Shown here in pieces: positions 1 to 8,836 of a DNA stretch of 34,263 nucleotides. Position 1 is the first letter of the stretch, and each line of letters opens with the position of its first letter. Where the stretch lies: assembly GCA_020048795.1 (NCBI GenBank), contig JAIFMA010000155.1, positions 1 to 34,263 of the forward strand, read 5' to 3'. Below the pieces are notes generated by a model. That model searched no databases and was not told the DNA's origin. It was given only the letters and a program-made list of their open reading frames with translations. The stretch is from Rhodoferax sp. GTDB lineage: Bacteria > Pseudomonadota > Gammaproteobacteria > Burkholderiales > Burkholderiaceae_C. The translations under genes were made by a program, and so were the position numbers.

Positions 1-297
1 CGTACCGATCTGGCCGAGCAGGTCAAGATGCAAATCGAGCGGCCCGCCAGCGACAGCAAGTTTTCAGACTGCATTCACCTGCCCAACCTGGGCGACAACC
101 CGGACGACCAGGCAGTGCTGCAATATGCCATGGGGCGCGAGCACGTTGCCATGACGCATTACACCGAGCTGGCAAAAACCGCGCCCACAGGTGCCATTCA
201 GGCGTTGTTTCAGTTTCTGGCCAGTGAAGAAACCACGCACAAACTGGAGCTGGAAAAGCTCTATTACGAAATCATTCACCGGGGTGGCGGCGTGTAG
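1..297 (+). CDS. Ferritin-like / rubrerythrin-type protein, C-terminal part
   Basis: The frame is open from the first base of the window, so the gene begins upstream and only about 98 C-terminal residues are visible. The tail reads as a helical ferritin-like domain. It has an early REHVAMTHY helix and a later EETTHKLELEKLY helix; paired E and ExxH motifs of this kind bind a di-iron centre in rubrerythrins. This suggests a role in iron or peroxide handling, but the specific function cannot be set from the tail alone. It is convergent with the next gene, 21 bases away. Confidence is good for the fold and low for the function. Confidence 0.7.
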   Translation, partial: RTDLAEQVKMQIERPASDSKFSDCIHLPNLGDNPDDQAVLQYAMGREHVAMTHYTELAKTAPTGAIQALFQFLASEETTHKLELEKLYYEIIHRGGGV

Positions 298-318
298 CGG
301 TCCGCCACGACACGGCTG

Positions 319-714
319 TCAGTGTCTGGTGTGACGTGAGGGTTGTGACGGGCGCACCGATATTGTTTTACCGTGCGGCAAGCTGGCCAGGCGGGTGTAC
401 ATGTCAAGGCAATAGCCATCAATTTCCAGGCACTTGTTGATTTCGTCCACCGGCAACGGGCCTGACACCACCACGATGTCATTGGCGCGCTCCAAAGCGC
501 CACTGGCTCGCAGGCGTCGGCGCGTGTTGTTGGCCCAGGAGTGGATGCGCAGCGGGCTACCATGCTCACGCAGGGCACCGGTGCTGGCATCAAAGGCAAT
601 CGCCACAGTATCTGTTTTCAGACGCAGACGGTGCTCACCCGTCACCCGGCTGGTGGGTGTACTCAGGTCATACAGGTGGTAGTTACCTTCTTTGAGGGTG
701 TATTGCAGTGTCAT
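319..714 (-). CDS. Hypothetical protein, 131 aa
   Basis: I do not recognise this family. The start is well supported: GGAGG lies four bases before the ATG. The N-terminal half is predicted to be rich in beta strands (MTLQYTLKEGNYHLYDL, then HRLRLKTDTVAIAFD). The C-terminal tail is basic and rich in Ser, Arg and His. There is no signal peptide or membrane segment. It is divergent from argP across a 208-base gap and convergent with the ferritin-like gene. The antisense frames over this stretch have no comparable start signal. Confidence 0.5.
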   Translation of the reverse strand: MTLQYTLKEGNYHLYDLSTPTSRVTGEHRLRLKTDTVAIAFDASTGALREHGSPLRIHSWANNTRRRLRASGALERANDIVVVSGPLPVDEINKCLEIDGYCLDMYTRLASLPHGKTISVRPSQPSRHTRH

Positions 715-922
715 GAAGCCTCCGGACGTTGGACAGATTTTGCAGGACGCGCCGGTGCACTAAAGCTCAAAAAGCGGCCAGGAAGTTAGTTTCAGCCGAT
801 TTCGCGGGAAAACCCGTATAAATAAACAAGCCACCTGTGCCGGGGCGTGGCAATCTGACCACCCTTTTGCGGGATGGCATTAAACTGATTGCTGCTTCAT
901 TAGCCATTCTGATTCACCTGAC

Positions 923-1861
923 ATGAGTACTTTTGATCCGGACGCTCTGGAATGCCTGGCCGCGATTGTGGAAGAGGGCGGCTTTGAGCGCGCGGCGGTG
1001 CGTTTGTCGATCACCCAGTCGGCCGTGTCGCAGCGCCTGCGATCACTTGAAATCCAGGTCGGCACGGTACTGATTGTGCGAAGCCGACCACTCAAGGCCA
1101 CCACGGCCGGATGCCTGCTGCTCAAACACGCCATGCAGACGCGTCTGCTGCGCGCCGACCTGGACCGTGACCTGAAAGAGCTTGCACCTGGCGTTGCTGG
1201 TGCCGCCGGAGAAGACGAGCGCATCTCGATCGCCGTCAATGCCGACAGCATTGCCACCTGGGCCCTGCCCGCCCTGAGCCCGCTGGCCCGTCAGGGCTTG
1301 GGGCTGGAAATCATCACCGACGACCAGGACTTCACGTTCGAGTGGCTGCGCGAGGGGCGGGTGCTGGGTTGTGTGACCACGCTGCGCTCGGCCTTGCGCA
1401 GTTGCAAGATTGAACCTTTGGGGGCGATGCGGTATGTGGCGGTGGCCGAGCCTGCCTTTGCTGCCAAGCACTGCCCTGACGGGCTGAGTCAGCACAATTT
1501 CAGCAGTTTGCCGTTTGTCGCGTTCAACCGCAAGGACGATCTGCAAGCCGAGTTTGTGGCGCAAGCCTGCGGTCTCAAGCATGTGTCACTCAGACAGTTG
1601 TATGTGCCGAGTTCGCAGGGTCAGCTACAGGCCGTGCTGGCCGGCTGGGGAGTGAGCGTGCTACCGGAGCTCATCGTGCGCGACCGTCTGCGCAGCGGCA
1701 CACTGGTGAATCTGATACCCCGACACGACCTTCAAGTTGCCCTGTACTGGCATTGCTGGAATCTCGATTCGGCCGTGCTGGACACGCTGACCCACGCACT
1801 GCAATCAGCCGCCAGGGTGGCGTTGTTAGCCACCGAAATCAAAAGTAAAACCAAGGCGTAG
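923..1861 (+). CDS. argP: LysR-family transcriptional regulator, ArgP (IciA) type
   Basis: A 312-residue LysR regulator. The N-terminal winged helix-turn-helix (GGFERAAVRLSITQSAVSQRL, about residues 20-40) matches ArgP closely, as does the effector-domain segment ISIAVNADSIATWALPAL. In enterobacteria ArgP senses lysine and arginine and activates the exporter gene argO. The usual partner, a LysE/ArgO exporter, is not adjacent. A LysE-type gene does occur about 25 kb away at 26637. No strong ribosome-binding site precedes the ATG. The neighbours do not form an operon with it. The ArgP subfamily call is fairly secure; the target genes are unknown. Confidence 0.82.
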   Translation: MSTFDPDALECLAAIVEEGGFERAAVRLSITQSAVSQRLRSLEIQVGTVLIVRSRPLKATTAGCLLLKHAMQTRLLRADLDRDLKELAPGVAGAAGEDERISIAVNADSIATWALPALSPLARQGLGLEIITDDQDFTFEWLREGRVLGCVTTLRSALRSCKIEPLGAMRYVAVAEPAFAAKHCPDGLSQHNFSSLPFVAFNRKDDLQAEFVAQACGLKHVSLRQLYVPSSQGQLQAVLAGWGVSVLPELIVRDRLRSGTLVNLIPRHDLQVALYWHCWNLDSAVLDTLTHALQSAARVALLATEIKSKTKA

Positions 1862-1899
1862 CCACTTTCCGGGTCGGTGATTTGCGGAAAAATACCACC

Positions 1900-1937
1900 A
1901 AAAAGCCCTTCAGCCCTTTTGTAGCTTGCGCTGAAAG
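1900..1937 (-). terminator. Possible rho-independent terminator after uspA
   Basis: Read on the minus strand downstream of uspA, CTTTCAGC can pair with GCTGAAGG (with a G-T pair) and is followed by GCTTTTT. The loop is long, about 15 bases. The element lies inside the intergenic repeat. Confidence 0.35.
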
Positions 1938-1957
1938 CTATCAGTACAGTAGCTAGC
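1900..1957. repeat. Interspersed intergenic repeat, copy 1
   Basis: This is a member of a roughly 60-bp family seen seven times in the window. On the plus strand the layout is a run of A, then CAGCCC, then GCTTGCGCT, then AGCTATCA and a second TAGCTA. It fills most of the gap between argP and uspA. Compare the copies at 5682, 22195 and 30414. Confidence 0.7.
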
Positions 1958-1965
1958 CAGACAAC

Positions 1966-2385
1966 TCAGCGCACGATCAACACCGGGATTTTGCAGGCTG
2001 CCAGCACCTCGGTGGCGACCGAGCCGACCACCAGGTTGATCAGCGCACCGTGGCCATGTGAGCCCATGACGATCAGGTCAAACTTGCCTTCAGTGGCAAT
2101 CTTGCTGATCAATTCGCCGGGCTTTCCGATTTTCCAGATGTTTTCTGCGGTGATGCCATGACGCGCCAGGAACTTGGTCACCGGTGCCATCACGCGCATG
2201 GCCTCGTCTTCGTAATATTTACGAACCAGTTCCTTGCCTAACGCTGAGCGCGCCTGCGTCGGCAGTACCAACTGGGCGGTCAACACGGTGTACTGGTTTT
2301 TTGCCGAGTACATGTCGTGCGCAGCCAGGTAAGCCAGCATTTTCTTGGTGTAAGAACTGCCATCAACGGCCAGAAGAACATTCAT
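1966..2385 (-). CDS. Universal stress protein (UspA family)
   Basis: A 139-residue single-domain universal stress protein. It opens with MNVLLAVDGS, the typical first strand, and ends with the nucleotide-binding signature G-2X-G-9X-G-S (GSHGHGALINLVVGS), so it probably binds ATP. A longer frame continues 12 codons upstream, but the start at 2385 is chosen because AAGGAG sits seven bases before that ATG. Such cytoplasmic proteins support survival under starvation, low oxygen or envelope stress. It lies 57 bases after the threonine ammonia-lyase gene on the same strand and may be read with it or alone. Confidence 0.88.
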   Translation of the reverse strand: MNVLLAVDGSSYTKKMLAYLAAHDMYSAKNQYTVLTAQLVLPTQARSALGKELVRKYYEDEAMRVMAPVTKFLARHGITAENIWKIGKPGELISKIATEGKFDLIVMGSHGHGALINLVVGSVATEVLAACKIPVLIVR

Positions 2386-2442
2386 GAAACAACTCCTTAA
2401 ACGGATGTCAAGTTTACCCAAGGGCCCCGCTTGTGTGTTGCT

Positions 2443-3663
2443 TCAAGTCAGGAATTTGTCGGCCGTTGCCATGTGGGTTGTCAGGCCCGCGCCCTGCAGG
2501 GCGGCGACCACCTCGTTGATGTGCTGCGGACCGCGTGTCTGGATGACCAGCTCGACCTCCACATTTTGTGCTGCCAGCGTGGTAAAGGCGCGCTGGTGGT
2601 GCACCTCGTTGATGTTGGCACCCGCCTGCGCCACTGTGGCGGTGATGACGGCCAGCGTACCTGGCACATCACGGGCACTGACCCGCAAGCGGGCGAGGCG
2701 GCCAGCGCGCACCATGCCGCGTTCGATGATGGCGGCCAGCAGCAGCGGGTCGATATTGCCGCCACACAGCACCAGGCCAACACGCTTGCCTTGGAAGCGT
2801 TCGGGGTACTTCAGCAGGGCTGCCAGCCCGGTGGCTCCAGCGCCTTCAACCAGGGTTTTTTCCACCTCCAGCAGCAGCACGATGGCTTGTTCAATGTCGC
2901 CCTCATCGACCAGCACCAGATCGTTGACCTGCTGACGAATGATGTCTTGTGGCAGCTTGCCGGGCGTGCCCACAGCAATCCCCTCAGCAATGCTGCTGCT
3001 TCCCAGCGGATGTTGGGTGCCCTTGATGGCGTTGAACATGGCCGGGAATCGCACGCTTTGCACACCAATGATTTCAATACCGGGTTGCATGGCCCGCGCG
3101 GCAGTGGCCATTCCTGCAATCAGTCCGCCGCCGCCCACCGCAATCACCAGCGTGTCAAGATCGGGCACGTCGGCCAACATTTCCAGCGCCACCGTGCCTT
3201 GTCCGGCCACGATGTCGGGGTCGTCATAAGGGTGAACAAACACCAGCCCCTGCTGGCTGGCCAACTGCAAGGCGTGGTTGCGCGCCTCGTCGAGCGTGTT
3301 GCCGTACAACACCACCTCGGCACCAAAACCGCGGGTGCGCTCAATCTTCACACCCGGCGTGAACACCGGCATGACGATCACGGCGCGCACCGCCAGCCGC
3401 TGGGCATGGTAGGCCACCCCTTGGGCGTGGTTGCCCGCGCTCATGGCGACAACCCCCCGGGCCCGCTCTGGTGCGCTCAAAAGGGCCAGCTTGTTGCAGG
3501 CACCACGCTCCTTGAACGACGCGGTGAACTGCAGGTTTTCAAACTTCAGGTAAACCTGCGCCCCGGTGATGTCCGACAGCGTGCGTGAAGCCACACAGGG
3601 TGTGTGCAGCAGGTGGCCTTGCAGACGCTCAGCAGCGGCTTGAATATCGGTGAGTTGGAGCAT
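2443..3663 (-). CDS. ilvA: Threonine ammonia-lyase with single C-terminal ACT domain
   Basis: A PLP enzyme converting L-threonine to 2-oxobutyrate and ammonia. The PLP lysine lies in FTASFKERGACNKL (about residue 51) and the phosphate-binding glycine loop is VGGGGLIAG. At 406 residues with one ACT-like domain at the end (from about RLARLRVSARDVPGTLAVI), it matches the short form found in many bacteria. It is not the 514-residue biosynthetic IlvA with two regulatory repeats. The role may therefore be degradative or isoleucine biosynthesis, and the symbol ilvA is conventional only. It follows the EamA exporter gene by 11 bases, suggesting an operon; an amino acid exporter next to an amino acid lyase is plausible. 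Confidence 0.87.
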   Translation of the reverse strand: MLQLTDIQAAAERLQGHLLHTPCVASRTLSDITGAQVYLKFENLQFTASFKERGACNKLALLSAPERARGVVAMSAGNHAQGVAYHAQRLAVRAVIVMPVFTPGVKIERTRGFGAEVVLYGNTLDEARNHALQLASQQGLVFVHPYDDPDIVAGQGTVALEMLADVPDLDTLVIAVGGGGLIAGMATAARAMQPGIEIIGVQSVRFPAMFNAIKGTQHPLGSSSIAEGIAVGTPGKLPQDIIRQQVNDLVLVDEGDIEQAIVLLLEVEKTLVEGAGATGLAALLKYPERFQGKRVGLVLCGGNIDPLLLAAIIERGMVRAGRLARLRVSARDVPGTLAVITATVAQAGANINEVHHQRAFTTLAAQNVEVELVIQTRGPQHINEVVAALQGAGLTTHMATADKFLT

Positions 3664-3674
3664 GATGTCAGTTC

Positions 3675-4598
3675 CTAGGACGAACGGGTACCAATCAGGG
3701 CGGCCGCCACAATCATCACCGCCGCCACCGCAATGTTCCAGCCAAAAGGCCGACCCGTCACCAGCACCAGCAGGGCGGTTGACAGCAAGGGTGTCAGGTA
3801 ACTCAAGATACCAATGTGGCGCGCGTCACCGGTTTTGAGCGCCTTGTCCCACAGAAAAAACGCCGCACCCATGGGCCCCAGGCCAATGATGCCTATTAAC
3901 GTCCAGTCGTGCAGATTCAGGGCCACGGCAGGCTCCATCAACCGGTGGCACAGCAGCGACAGCAAGCCTGACACCAGCGCAAAGCTGCCAATGGCCGCGG
4001 TTGGAAAAGCCGCCACCCGCTGTGTCAGCAAGGAGTAACTGGCCCAGATGAACGCCGCCCCCAGCGCCGGCAGGTAACCCCAGGCCAAGACCACGCCGGC
4101 CGTTCCGGTAGCGGGCAACCCGGCCGAAGCCCCCAAAATGACCACCGCCGCCCCCGCAAAGCCCAGCAGCGCCGCCACCAGATGCACCCCGCGCAGCCGG
4201 ATGCCCGGCAAAATGACCGGGGCCAGCACCACCATCAGCAGCGGCCACAGGTAGTTCACCAGGTTAGCCTGCACCGGCGGTGCGTGACGCAGCGCCAGAA
4301 ACAACAAAAAATGGTAGCTGAACAGCCCATACACGCCCAATGCCAGGGTTGACCAGGGCACCCGCCAGCGTGCCAGATTGAATCCTGACAGTGGCAGCGC
4401 AATCAGACTACCAATCAGCAGCGACAGGCCGGTGAGCAAAAATGGGGGAATATGGCCCAGCGCCACACCCAGCGTAGCCAGAGAGCTCCACAGGCCAATG
4501 GCCCCCAAGGCCAGCAAGGTGGGCGTGCGACCGGCTAGCACCACAGACGTGCCCGTCATGGTGTCCGGTGAGGGTTGGTCGAGCCATTCATTAGGCAT
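3675..4598 (-). CDS. EamA/DMT-family transporter
   Basis: An integral membrane protein with about ten hydrophobic helices in two EamA halves. It resembles the YddG type of aromatic amino acid exporter (for example HAPPVQANLVNYLWPLLMVVLAP at the end of the first half). Two other starts are possible: GTG at 4658, which would overlap the preceding gene by 41 bases, and ATG at 4559. None has a clear ribosome-binding site. ATG 4598 is used because it leaves a short N-terminal tail and no overlap. It lies between the aldo/keto reductase and threonine ammonia-lyase genes on the same strand. The substrate is unknown. Confidence 0.8.
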   Translation of the reverse strand: MPNEWLDQPSPDTMTGTSVVLAGRTPTLLALGAIGLWSSLATLGVALGHIPPFLLTGLSLLIGSLIALPLSGFNLARWRVPWSTLALGVYGLFSYHFLLFLALRHAPPVQANLVNYLWPLLMVVLAPVILPGIRLRGVHLVAALLGFAGAAVVILGASAGLPATGTAGVVLAWGYLPALGAAFIWASYSLLTQRVAAFPTAAIGSFALVSGLLSLLCHRLMEPAVALNLHDWTLIGIIGLGPMGAAFFLWDKALKTGDARHIGILSYLTPLLSTALLVLVTGRPFGWNIAVAAVMIVAAALIGTRSS

Positions 4599-4617
4599 GC
4601 CGTGGCGTACCAGGTCT

Positions 4618-5661
4618 TTAGCTTCTGACGCTGCTGGAGCGTTGCCACAGGTTGACACCGCCCTCTACCGCAAACTGGTCAATGGCAGCCAATTCATCGC
4701 TTGAAAAATGCAGGTTTTGCAGGGTGCCCACCAATTCGGTGATTTGGGCCGGGCGGCTGGCCCCAATCAGCGCCGAGGTGACGCGGGCATCGCGCAACAC
4801 CCAGGCAGTGGCCATTTGCGCCAGGCTTTGGCCGCGTGCCAGCGCCATGTCGTTCAAGGCTCGCACGTGTTTGAGGTTGCTGTCACTCAGGTGCTCGGGC
4901 TTCAATGAACCCCCGCCCGGCCGATTGATGCGGGCATCTGCCGGTGTGCCGTTGAGGTACTTGTCGGTCAGCAGGCCCTGCGCCAGCGGACTGAAGGCAA
5001 TGCAGCCCATACCGAGCTCGCCCAGCGCATCCAGCAGGTCTTCTTCGATCCAGCGATTGAGCAGGTTGTAGGACGGCTGATGAATCAGTGCCTGGATGCC
5101 CATGCTCTTCAAAATCGCGGCGGCTTCGCGCGTTTTGACGGCCGAGTAGCTGCTGACACCCACATAAAGCGCCTTGCCCTGCTGCACCGCGCTGGCCAGC
5201 GCACCCATGGTTTCTTCCAGCGGGGTGTCGGGGTCGAAACGGTGCGAGTAAAAGATATCGACATAGTCCAGCCCCATGCGCTGCAAGCTCTGGTCAAGGC
5301 TGGCCAGCACATATTTGCGCGAGCCGCCACCCTGGCCATAAGGTCCGGGCCACATGTCGTAGCCGGCTTTGCTGGAGATGATGAGCTCGTCACGGTAGGG
5401 TTTGAAGTCGCGGCGCAGGTGCGCGCCAAAGTTGGTTTCCGCGCCGCCATAAGGCGGGCCGTAGTTGTTGGCCAGATCAAAATGGGTAATGCCGGCATCA
5501 AACGCAGTGCATAACATGTCGCGTTGCATCTGCAGTGGTGTGGCATCGCCAAAGTTGTGCCACAGGCCCAGGGTGATGGCGGGAAGTTTTAGGCCGCTTT
5601 GACCGCTGCGGCGCCAGGTCATGCTGCTGTCGTAACGTTTGGGGTTGGCTTGGTAGGTCAT
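4618..5661 (-). CDS. mgrA: Aldo/keto reductase, L-glyceraldehyde 3-phosphate reductase (YghZ) type
   Basis: A 347-residue NADPH-dependent aldo/keto reductase. The N-terminus aligns with E. coli YghZ from its first residues (ANPKRY, then LKLPAITLGLWHNFGD), supporting the start at 5661. The catalytic tetrad is visible as Asp and Tyr in FDLANNYGP, Lys in SSKAGYDMW and His in YSHRFDPDTP. E. coli YghZ reduces L-glyceraldehyde 3-phosphate and methylglyoxal-type aldehydes, so a detoxification role is likely. It appears to head the minus-strand run that continues into the EamA exporter and threonine ammonia-lyase. Confidence 0.88.
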   Translation of the reverse strand: MTYQANPKRYDSSMTWRRSGQSGLKLPAITLGLWHNFGDATPLQMQRDMLCTAFDAGITHFDLANNYGPPYGGAETNFGAHLRRDFKPYRDELIISSKAGYDMWPGPYGQGGGSRKYVLASLDQSLQRMGLDYVDIFYSHRFDPDTPLEETMGALASAVQQGKALYVGVSSYSAVKTREAAAILKSMGIQALIHQPSYNLLNRWIEEDLLDALGELGMGCIAFSPLAQGLLTDKYLNGTPADARINRPGGGSLKPEHLSDSNLKHVRALNDMALARGQSLAQMATAWVLRDARVTSALIGASRPAQITELVGTLQNLHFSSDELAAIDQFAVEGGVNLWQRSSSVRS

Positions 5662-5681
5662 GGTGTCGGTCGGTATGGGAT

Positions 5682-5740
5682 AAAAAGTGCTTCCAGCCCT
5701 TACAGGTCATGCGCAACGAGCTATCAAATAAATAGCTATC
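5682..5740. repeat. Interspersed intergenic repeat, copy 2
   Basis: A near full-length copy of the repeat family: AAAAAGTGCTTCCAGCCCTTACAG, then ATGCGC, then GAGCTATCA and ATAGCTATC. It lies just upstream of the aldo/keto reductase start, in the 276-base gap before the glycerol-3-phosphate dehydrogenase genes. It is very close to the copy at 22195. Confidence 0.75.
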
Positions 5741-5937
5741 ACGGTACCGCTGCTGCAGGCTGAAGGGGCTGATTTTCAGTGGCCCGGGCGAACGATACAC
5801 CGCGCCGACGTGAATGGTGCGGGCCGCTGGCCTGGTGGCATCAAATTTGAGGCTGACCACGACAAAGGCCGGGTCTTCAGTGCCATACTGCAAGGCGTAA
5901 AAGTTGGCTCACCGAACACATTTTGCAAGAGGCATTC

Positions 5938-7209
5938 ATGGTTCAAACGGCTATATCGACCCTCAACTTCAAGCAAGCGGCGCTGGCACTGCTACCCATT
6001 GGTGCCAACTTCGAGGCCTGCCTGAGCTGTGGACTGTGCAGCTCAGGTTGTCCGGCCTCGGGCCTAGAAAACATGGATCCGCGCAAATTCATCCGCATGG
6101 CCATGCTGGGCATGAACGAAGAGCTCTCCAACACGCCCTGGATCTGGATCTGCACGCTGTGCAAGCGCTGCGAATATGTGTGCCCGATGAATATCGATGT
6201 CTCGAAACTGGTGTTTCTGGCGCGATCAAACTGGCCACAAGACCACAAACCCAAGGGCATCGTTCGCTCTTGCGAGATGACCCGATCCACCGACACCACC
6301 AGCGCCATGGGCATGTCACCGGCCGATTTTGAGTTTGTTGTGACTGATGTGCTGGAAGAAGTGCGCGCCAAGCAACCCGAATTCAGGCACTTGCAGGCAC
6401 CGATTGACAAACACGGCGCGCATTTTTTTGTCAACCAGAATTCACGCGAACCCATGAGTGAGCCCGACGAGATGGTGCCACTGTGGAAGATTTTCGACAT
6501 TGTGGGGGCCGACTGGACCTATGCCAGCAAGGGCTGGGCGGCAGAAAATTTTTGCATGTTCAGCGGCAACCAAGAGGCCTGGAAACAGGTGATCGAAAAA
6601 CGCGTCAACGCCGTCAATGACCTGGGTTGCGAGGTCTGGCTGAACACCGAATGCGGCCATAGCTACTACACCATGTGGCACGGCATCGAGCGTTTTGGCC
6701 TGCAGGCCAACTTCCGGCTGGAGAGCATCGTGACCTACTATGCGCAGTGGATTCGCGAAGGCTTGCTGCCAGTCGATGCGCGCTGGAACACCAAAAACAT
6801 CAAGTTCACGGTACAAGACCCCTGCATGATTGTGCGCAAGTCGTATGGCGATGCAATTGCCGACGACATGCGTTTTGTCGTCAAGACCCTGGTAGGCGCT
6901 GACAACTTCATCGACATGCAGCCCAACCGCAGTGCCAACTACTGTTGCGGTGGTGGTGGCGGTGCGTTGCAGGCCGGCATGACGGAGCACCGGCGCAATT
7001 ACGGCAAGCGCAAGTTTGACCAGATTGAGGCCACAGGAGCCGCCTATGTGCTGACACCCTGCCACAACTGCCATTCCCAGATGCACGACATCGGGCAGTT
7101 TTATGGTGGCCACTACGGCATCGTGCATCTGTGGACGCTGATTTGCCTGTCGCTGGGCATTCTGGGCAAAAACGAGCAACTCTATCTGGGTGCTGACCTG
7201 CTGGTCTGA
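5938..7209 (+). CDS. Iron-sulfur (CCG-domain) protein, GlpC/DsrK/HdrD-like subunit
   Basis: A 423-residue protein with two [4Fe-4S] CxxCxxCxxxC motifs (Cys 28/31/34/38 and 72/75/78/82), the second followed by P as in HdrC. The C-terminal half has a cysteine-rich CCG domain ending in YCCGGGGGAL and TPCHNCHSQ. The first CCG copy is degenerate (NTECGHSYY), as in DsrK-type proteins. It is read as the electron-transfer subunit for GlpA-GlpB, passing electrons to quinone at the membrane. AAGAGG five bases before the ATG at 5938 supports this start over the TTG at 5923. GlpA begins 25 bases downstream. Sequence and gene order (C-A-B) differ from E. coli glpABC. Confidence 0.82.
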   Translation: MVQTAISTLNFKQAALALLPIGANFEACLSCGLCSSGCPASGLENMDPRKFIRMAMLGMNEELSNTPWIWICTLCKRCEYVCPMNIDVSKLVFLARSNWPQDHKPKGIVRSCEMTRSTDTTSAMGMSPADFEFVVTDVLEEVRAKQPEFRHLQAPIDKHGAHFFVNQNSREPMSEPDEMVPLWKIFDIVGADWTYASKGWAAENFCMFSGNQEAWKQVIEKRVNAVNDLGCEVWLNTECGHSYYTMWHGIERFGLQANFRLESIVTYYAQWIREGLLPVDARWNTKNIKFTVQDPCMIVRKSYGDAIADDMRFVVKTLVGADNFIDMQPNRSANYCCGGGGGALQAGMTEHRRNYGKRKFDQIEATGAAYVLTPCHNCHSQMHDIGQFYGGHYGIVHLWTLICLSLGILGKNEQLYLGADLLV

Positions 7210-7234
7210 ACCCTGCGCCAACACCGGAGCCACC

Positions 7235-8836
7235 ATGAGCGTTATTCCCATCCGCAGCGCCGCCAGCGACAGCATTCTTGAAACCGAGGTGCTGATCATC
7301 GGCGGCGGTGTCACTGGCGCAGGCATCATGCGCGATTTGGCGCTGCGCGGCATTCACAGCATCCTGATTGACAAACGCGACCTGTGTGCCGGTGCCTCGG
7401 GCGGCAACCACGGGCTGCTGCACTCAGGCGGGCGGTATGTCTCGACCGACCTCGAGGCGGCGATTGAATGCCGGCAAGAGGGTGCCTTGCTCAAACGGCT
7501 GGCGCCACAGTGCATCGAATCGGTCGGTGGCCTTTATGTCGCGGTGCAAGGCGACGACCTGGCTTTTGCCGACCAGTTTCCCACCCTGTGCCAGCGCGCC
7601 GCCATTGACTGTGAAGAACTGAGTCTGAACGAAGCACGGCGCCTGGAGCCACTGCTGTCAGACCGGATGATCAAAGTGGTTCGTGTGCCCGATGCCTCTA
7701 TTGACCCGTTTCACCTGGCGCTGCTCAACGTGGAACATGCCCGCCAAGCCCAAGGCAGTGTCTACCTGCCGCATACTGAAGTGCTGGGTTTTGAGAGGGT
7801 CGACGGTCACATCCGCTCAGCCACTTGTCGCGACCCTCTGAACCAGCGCCAGATCAGCATCCGGGCCCGCCAGTTCGTCAATGCCGGTGGTGCCTGGTCG
7901 ATGAACATTGCCCAGTTGGCTGGCTGCCAGGATGTGCACCTGTTGTACGCCAAAGGTACCCTGCTGGTCACCTCCGACCGGCTGACGCAGCATGTGGTGA
8001 ACCGTTTGCGCCCACCCGGTGATGGTGACATTCTGGTGCCCGGTGGCACGGTATCTTTACTGGGCACCACTTCGTCACGGATTGACGATCTGGAGAGCGT
8101 CGGACCCACCGTAGAGGAAGTTGACCGCAATATCCGCGAAGGCGCAGCGATGATTCCGGCGCTGGCCAACACACGCTACATTCGTGCCTTCAGCCGGGTG
8201 CGGCCGCTGTTGCAGGCTGCTGGCACTGCCTCGGACCGTGCCGCAACCCGTGGCTTTGCGCTGCTTGACCATCAGTCCCAAGGCTTGAGCAACTTTTGTA
8301 CCATCACCGGTGGCAAACTTACCACCTACCGGCTAATGGCTGAAAAAACCGCTGACCTGGTGGCTATGCGGCTGGGCAACCACCTGGCGTGCCGCACCGC
8401 CAGTGAGCCATTGCCCGACGACAGTGCGTGCAGTTGGAGCGAGGCCACCATGGCACCCAGAAAAGGGCAGCAACAGCGCGACGCCTGCGACCTGATTCTG
8501 TGCGAATGCGAAATGCTGCCACAGTCTGCCATTGCCCAAATCGCTGCTGGTGCGCCGGGTATTGACACACAACCCACTTTAGAGTCGATCGCCCTGCGTT
8601 CACGCGCAGGCAAGGGGCCCTGCCAGGGTTCGTTCTGTGGCATCCGCATTGGTTCATATTTGTACGATCAAGGCTACTATCAGGACGGCAATGGTCTGAC
8701 ACATTTACGTGACTTTTTCAACGAACGCTTCAAGGGCCAGCGCAGTATCAGTTGGGGCCAGCAGGCTGCACAGATCGAACTGGCCGAAGCGATGCATTGC
8801 GGGCTGCTGGGTCTGGACAAACTGGAGGACACTTGA
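7235..8836 (+). CDS. glpA: Anaerobic glycerol-3-phosphate dehydrogenase subunit A
   Basis: A 533-residue flavoprotein oxidising sn-glycerol 3-phosphate to dihydroxyacetone phosphate. The FAD dinucleotide fold is near the N-terminus (VLIIGGGVTGAGIMRDLALRG), followed by the family motif ASGGNHGLLHSGGRY. The FAD-site segment ITGGKLTTYRLMAE appears later. The C-terminus has a BFD-like cysteine domain with CECE and GPCQGSFCGIR, typical of GlpA and absent from GlpD. The start at ATG 7235 avoids overlap with the preceding gene; a CGGAG sequence lies just upstream. The stop overlaps the glpB start by one base, so the two are translationally coupled. Confidence 0.92.
   Translation: MSVIPIRSAASDSILETEVLIIGGGVTGAGIMRDLALRGIHSILIDKRDLCAGASGGNHGLLHSGGRYVSTDLEAAIECRQEGALLKRLAPQCIESVGGLYVAVQGDDLAFADQFPTLCQRAAIDCEELSLNEARRLEPLLSDRMIKVVRVPDASIDPFHLALLNVEHARQAQGSVYLPHTEVLGFERVDGHIRSATCRDPLNQRQISIRARQFVNAGGAWSMNIAQLAGCQDVHLLYAKGTLLVTSDRLTQHVVNRLRPPGDGDILVPGGTVSLLGTTSSRIDDLESVGPTVEEVDRNIREGAAMIPALANTRYIRAFSRVRPLLQAAGTASDRAATRGFALLDHQSQGLSNFCTITGGKLTTYRLMAEKTADLVAMRLGNHLACRTASEPLPDDSACSWSEATMAPRKGQQQRDACDLILCECEMLPQSAIAQIAAGAPGIDTQPTLESIALRSRAGKGPCQGSFCGIRIGSYLYDQGYYQDGNGLTHLRDFFNERFKGQRSISWGQQAAQIELAEAMHCGLLGLDKLEDT

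Noticed and set aside
2431..3588. A 385-codon open frame on the plus strand
   Set aside because: Antisense to the threonine ammonia-lyase gene, with His/Gln-rich low-complexity composition and no family resemblance.
5776..5976. Possible gene remnant upstream of the iron-sulfur protein gene
   Set aside because: Two overlapping minus-strand frames exist but neither resembles a known protein, and part of the stretch is the interspersed repeat.
6442..7353. A 303-codon open frame on the minus strand
   Set aside because: Antisense to the iron-sulfur protein and the glpA start; no start signal or recognisable motif.
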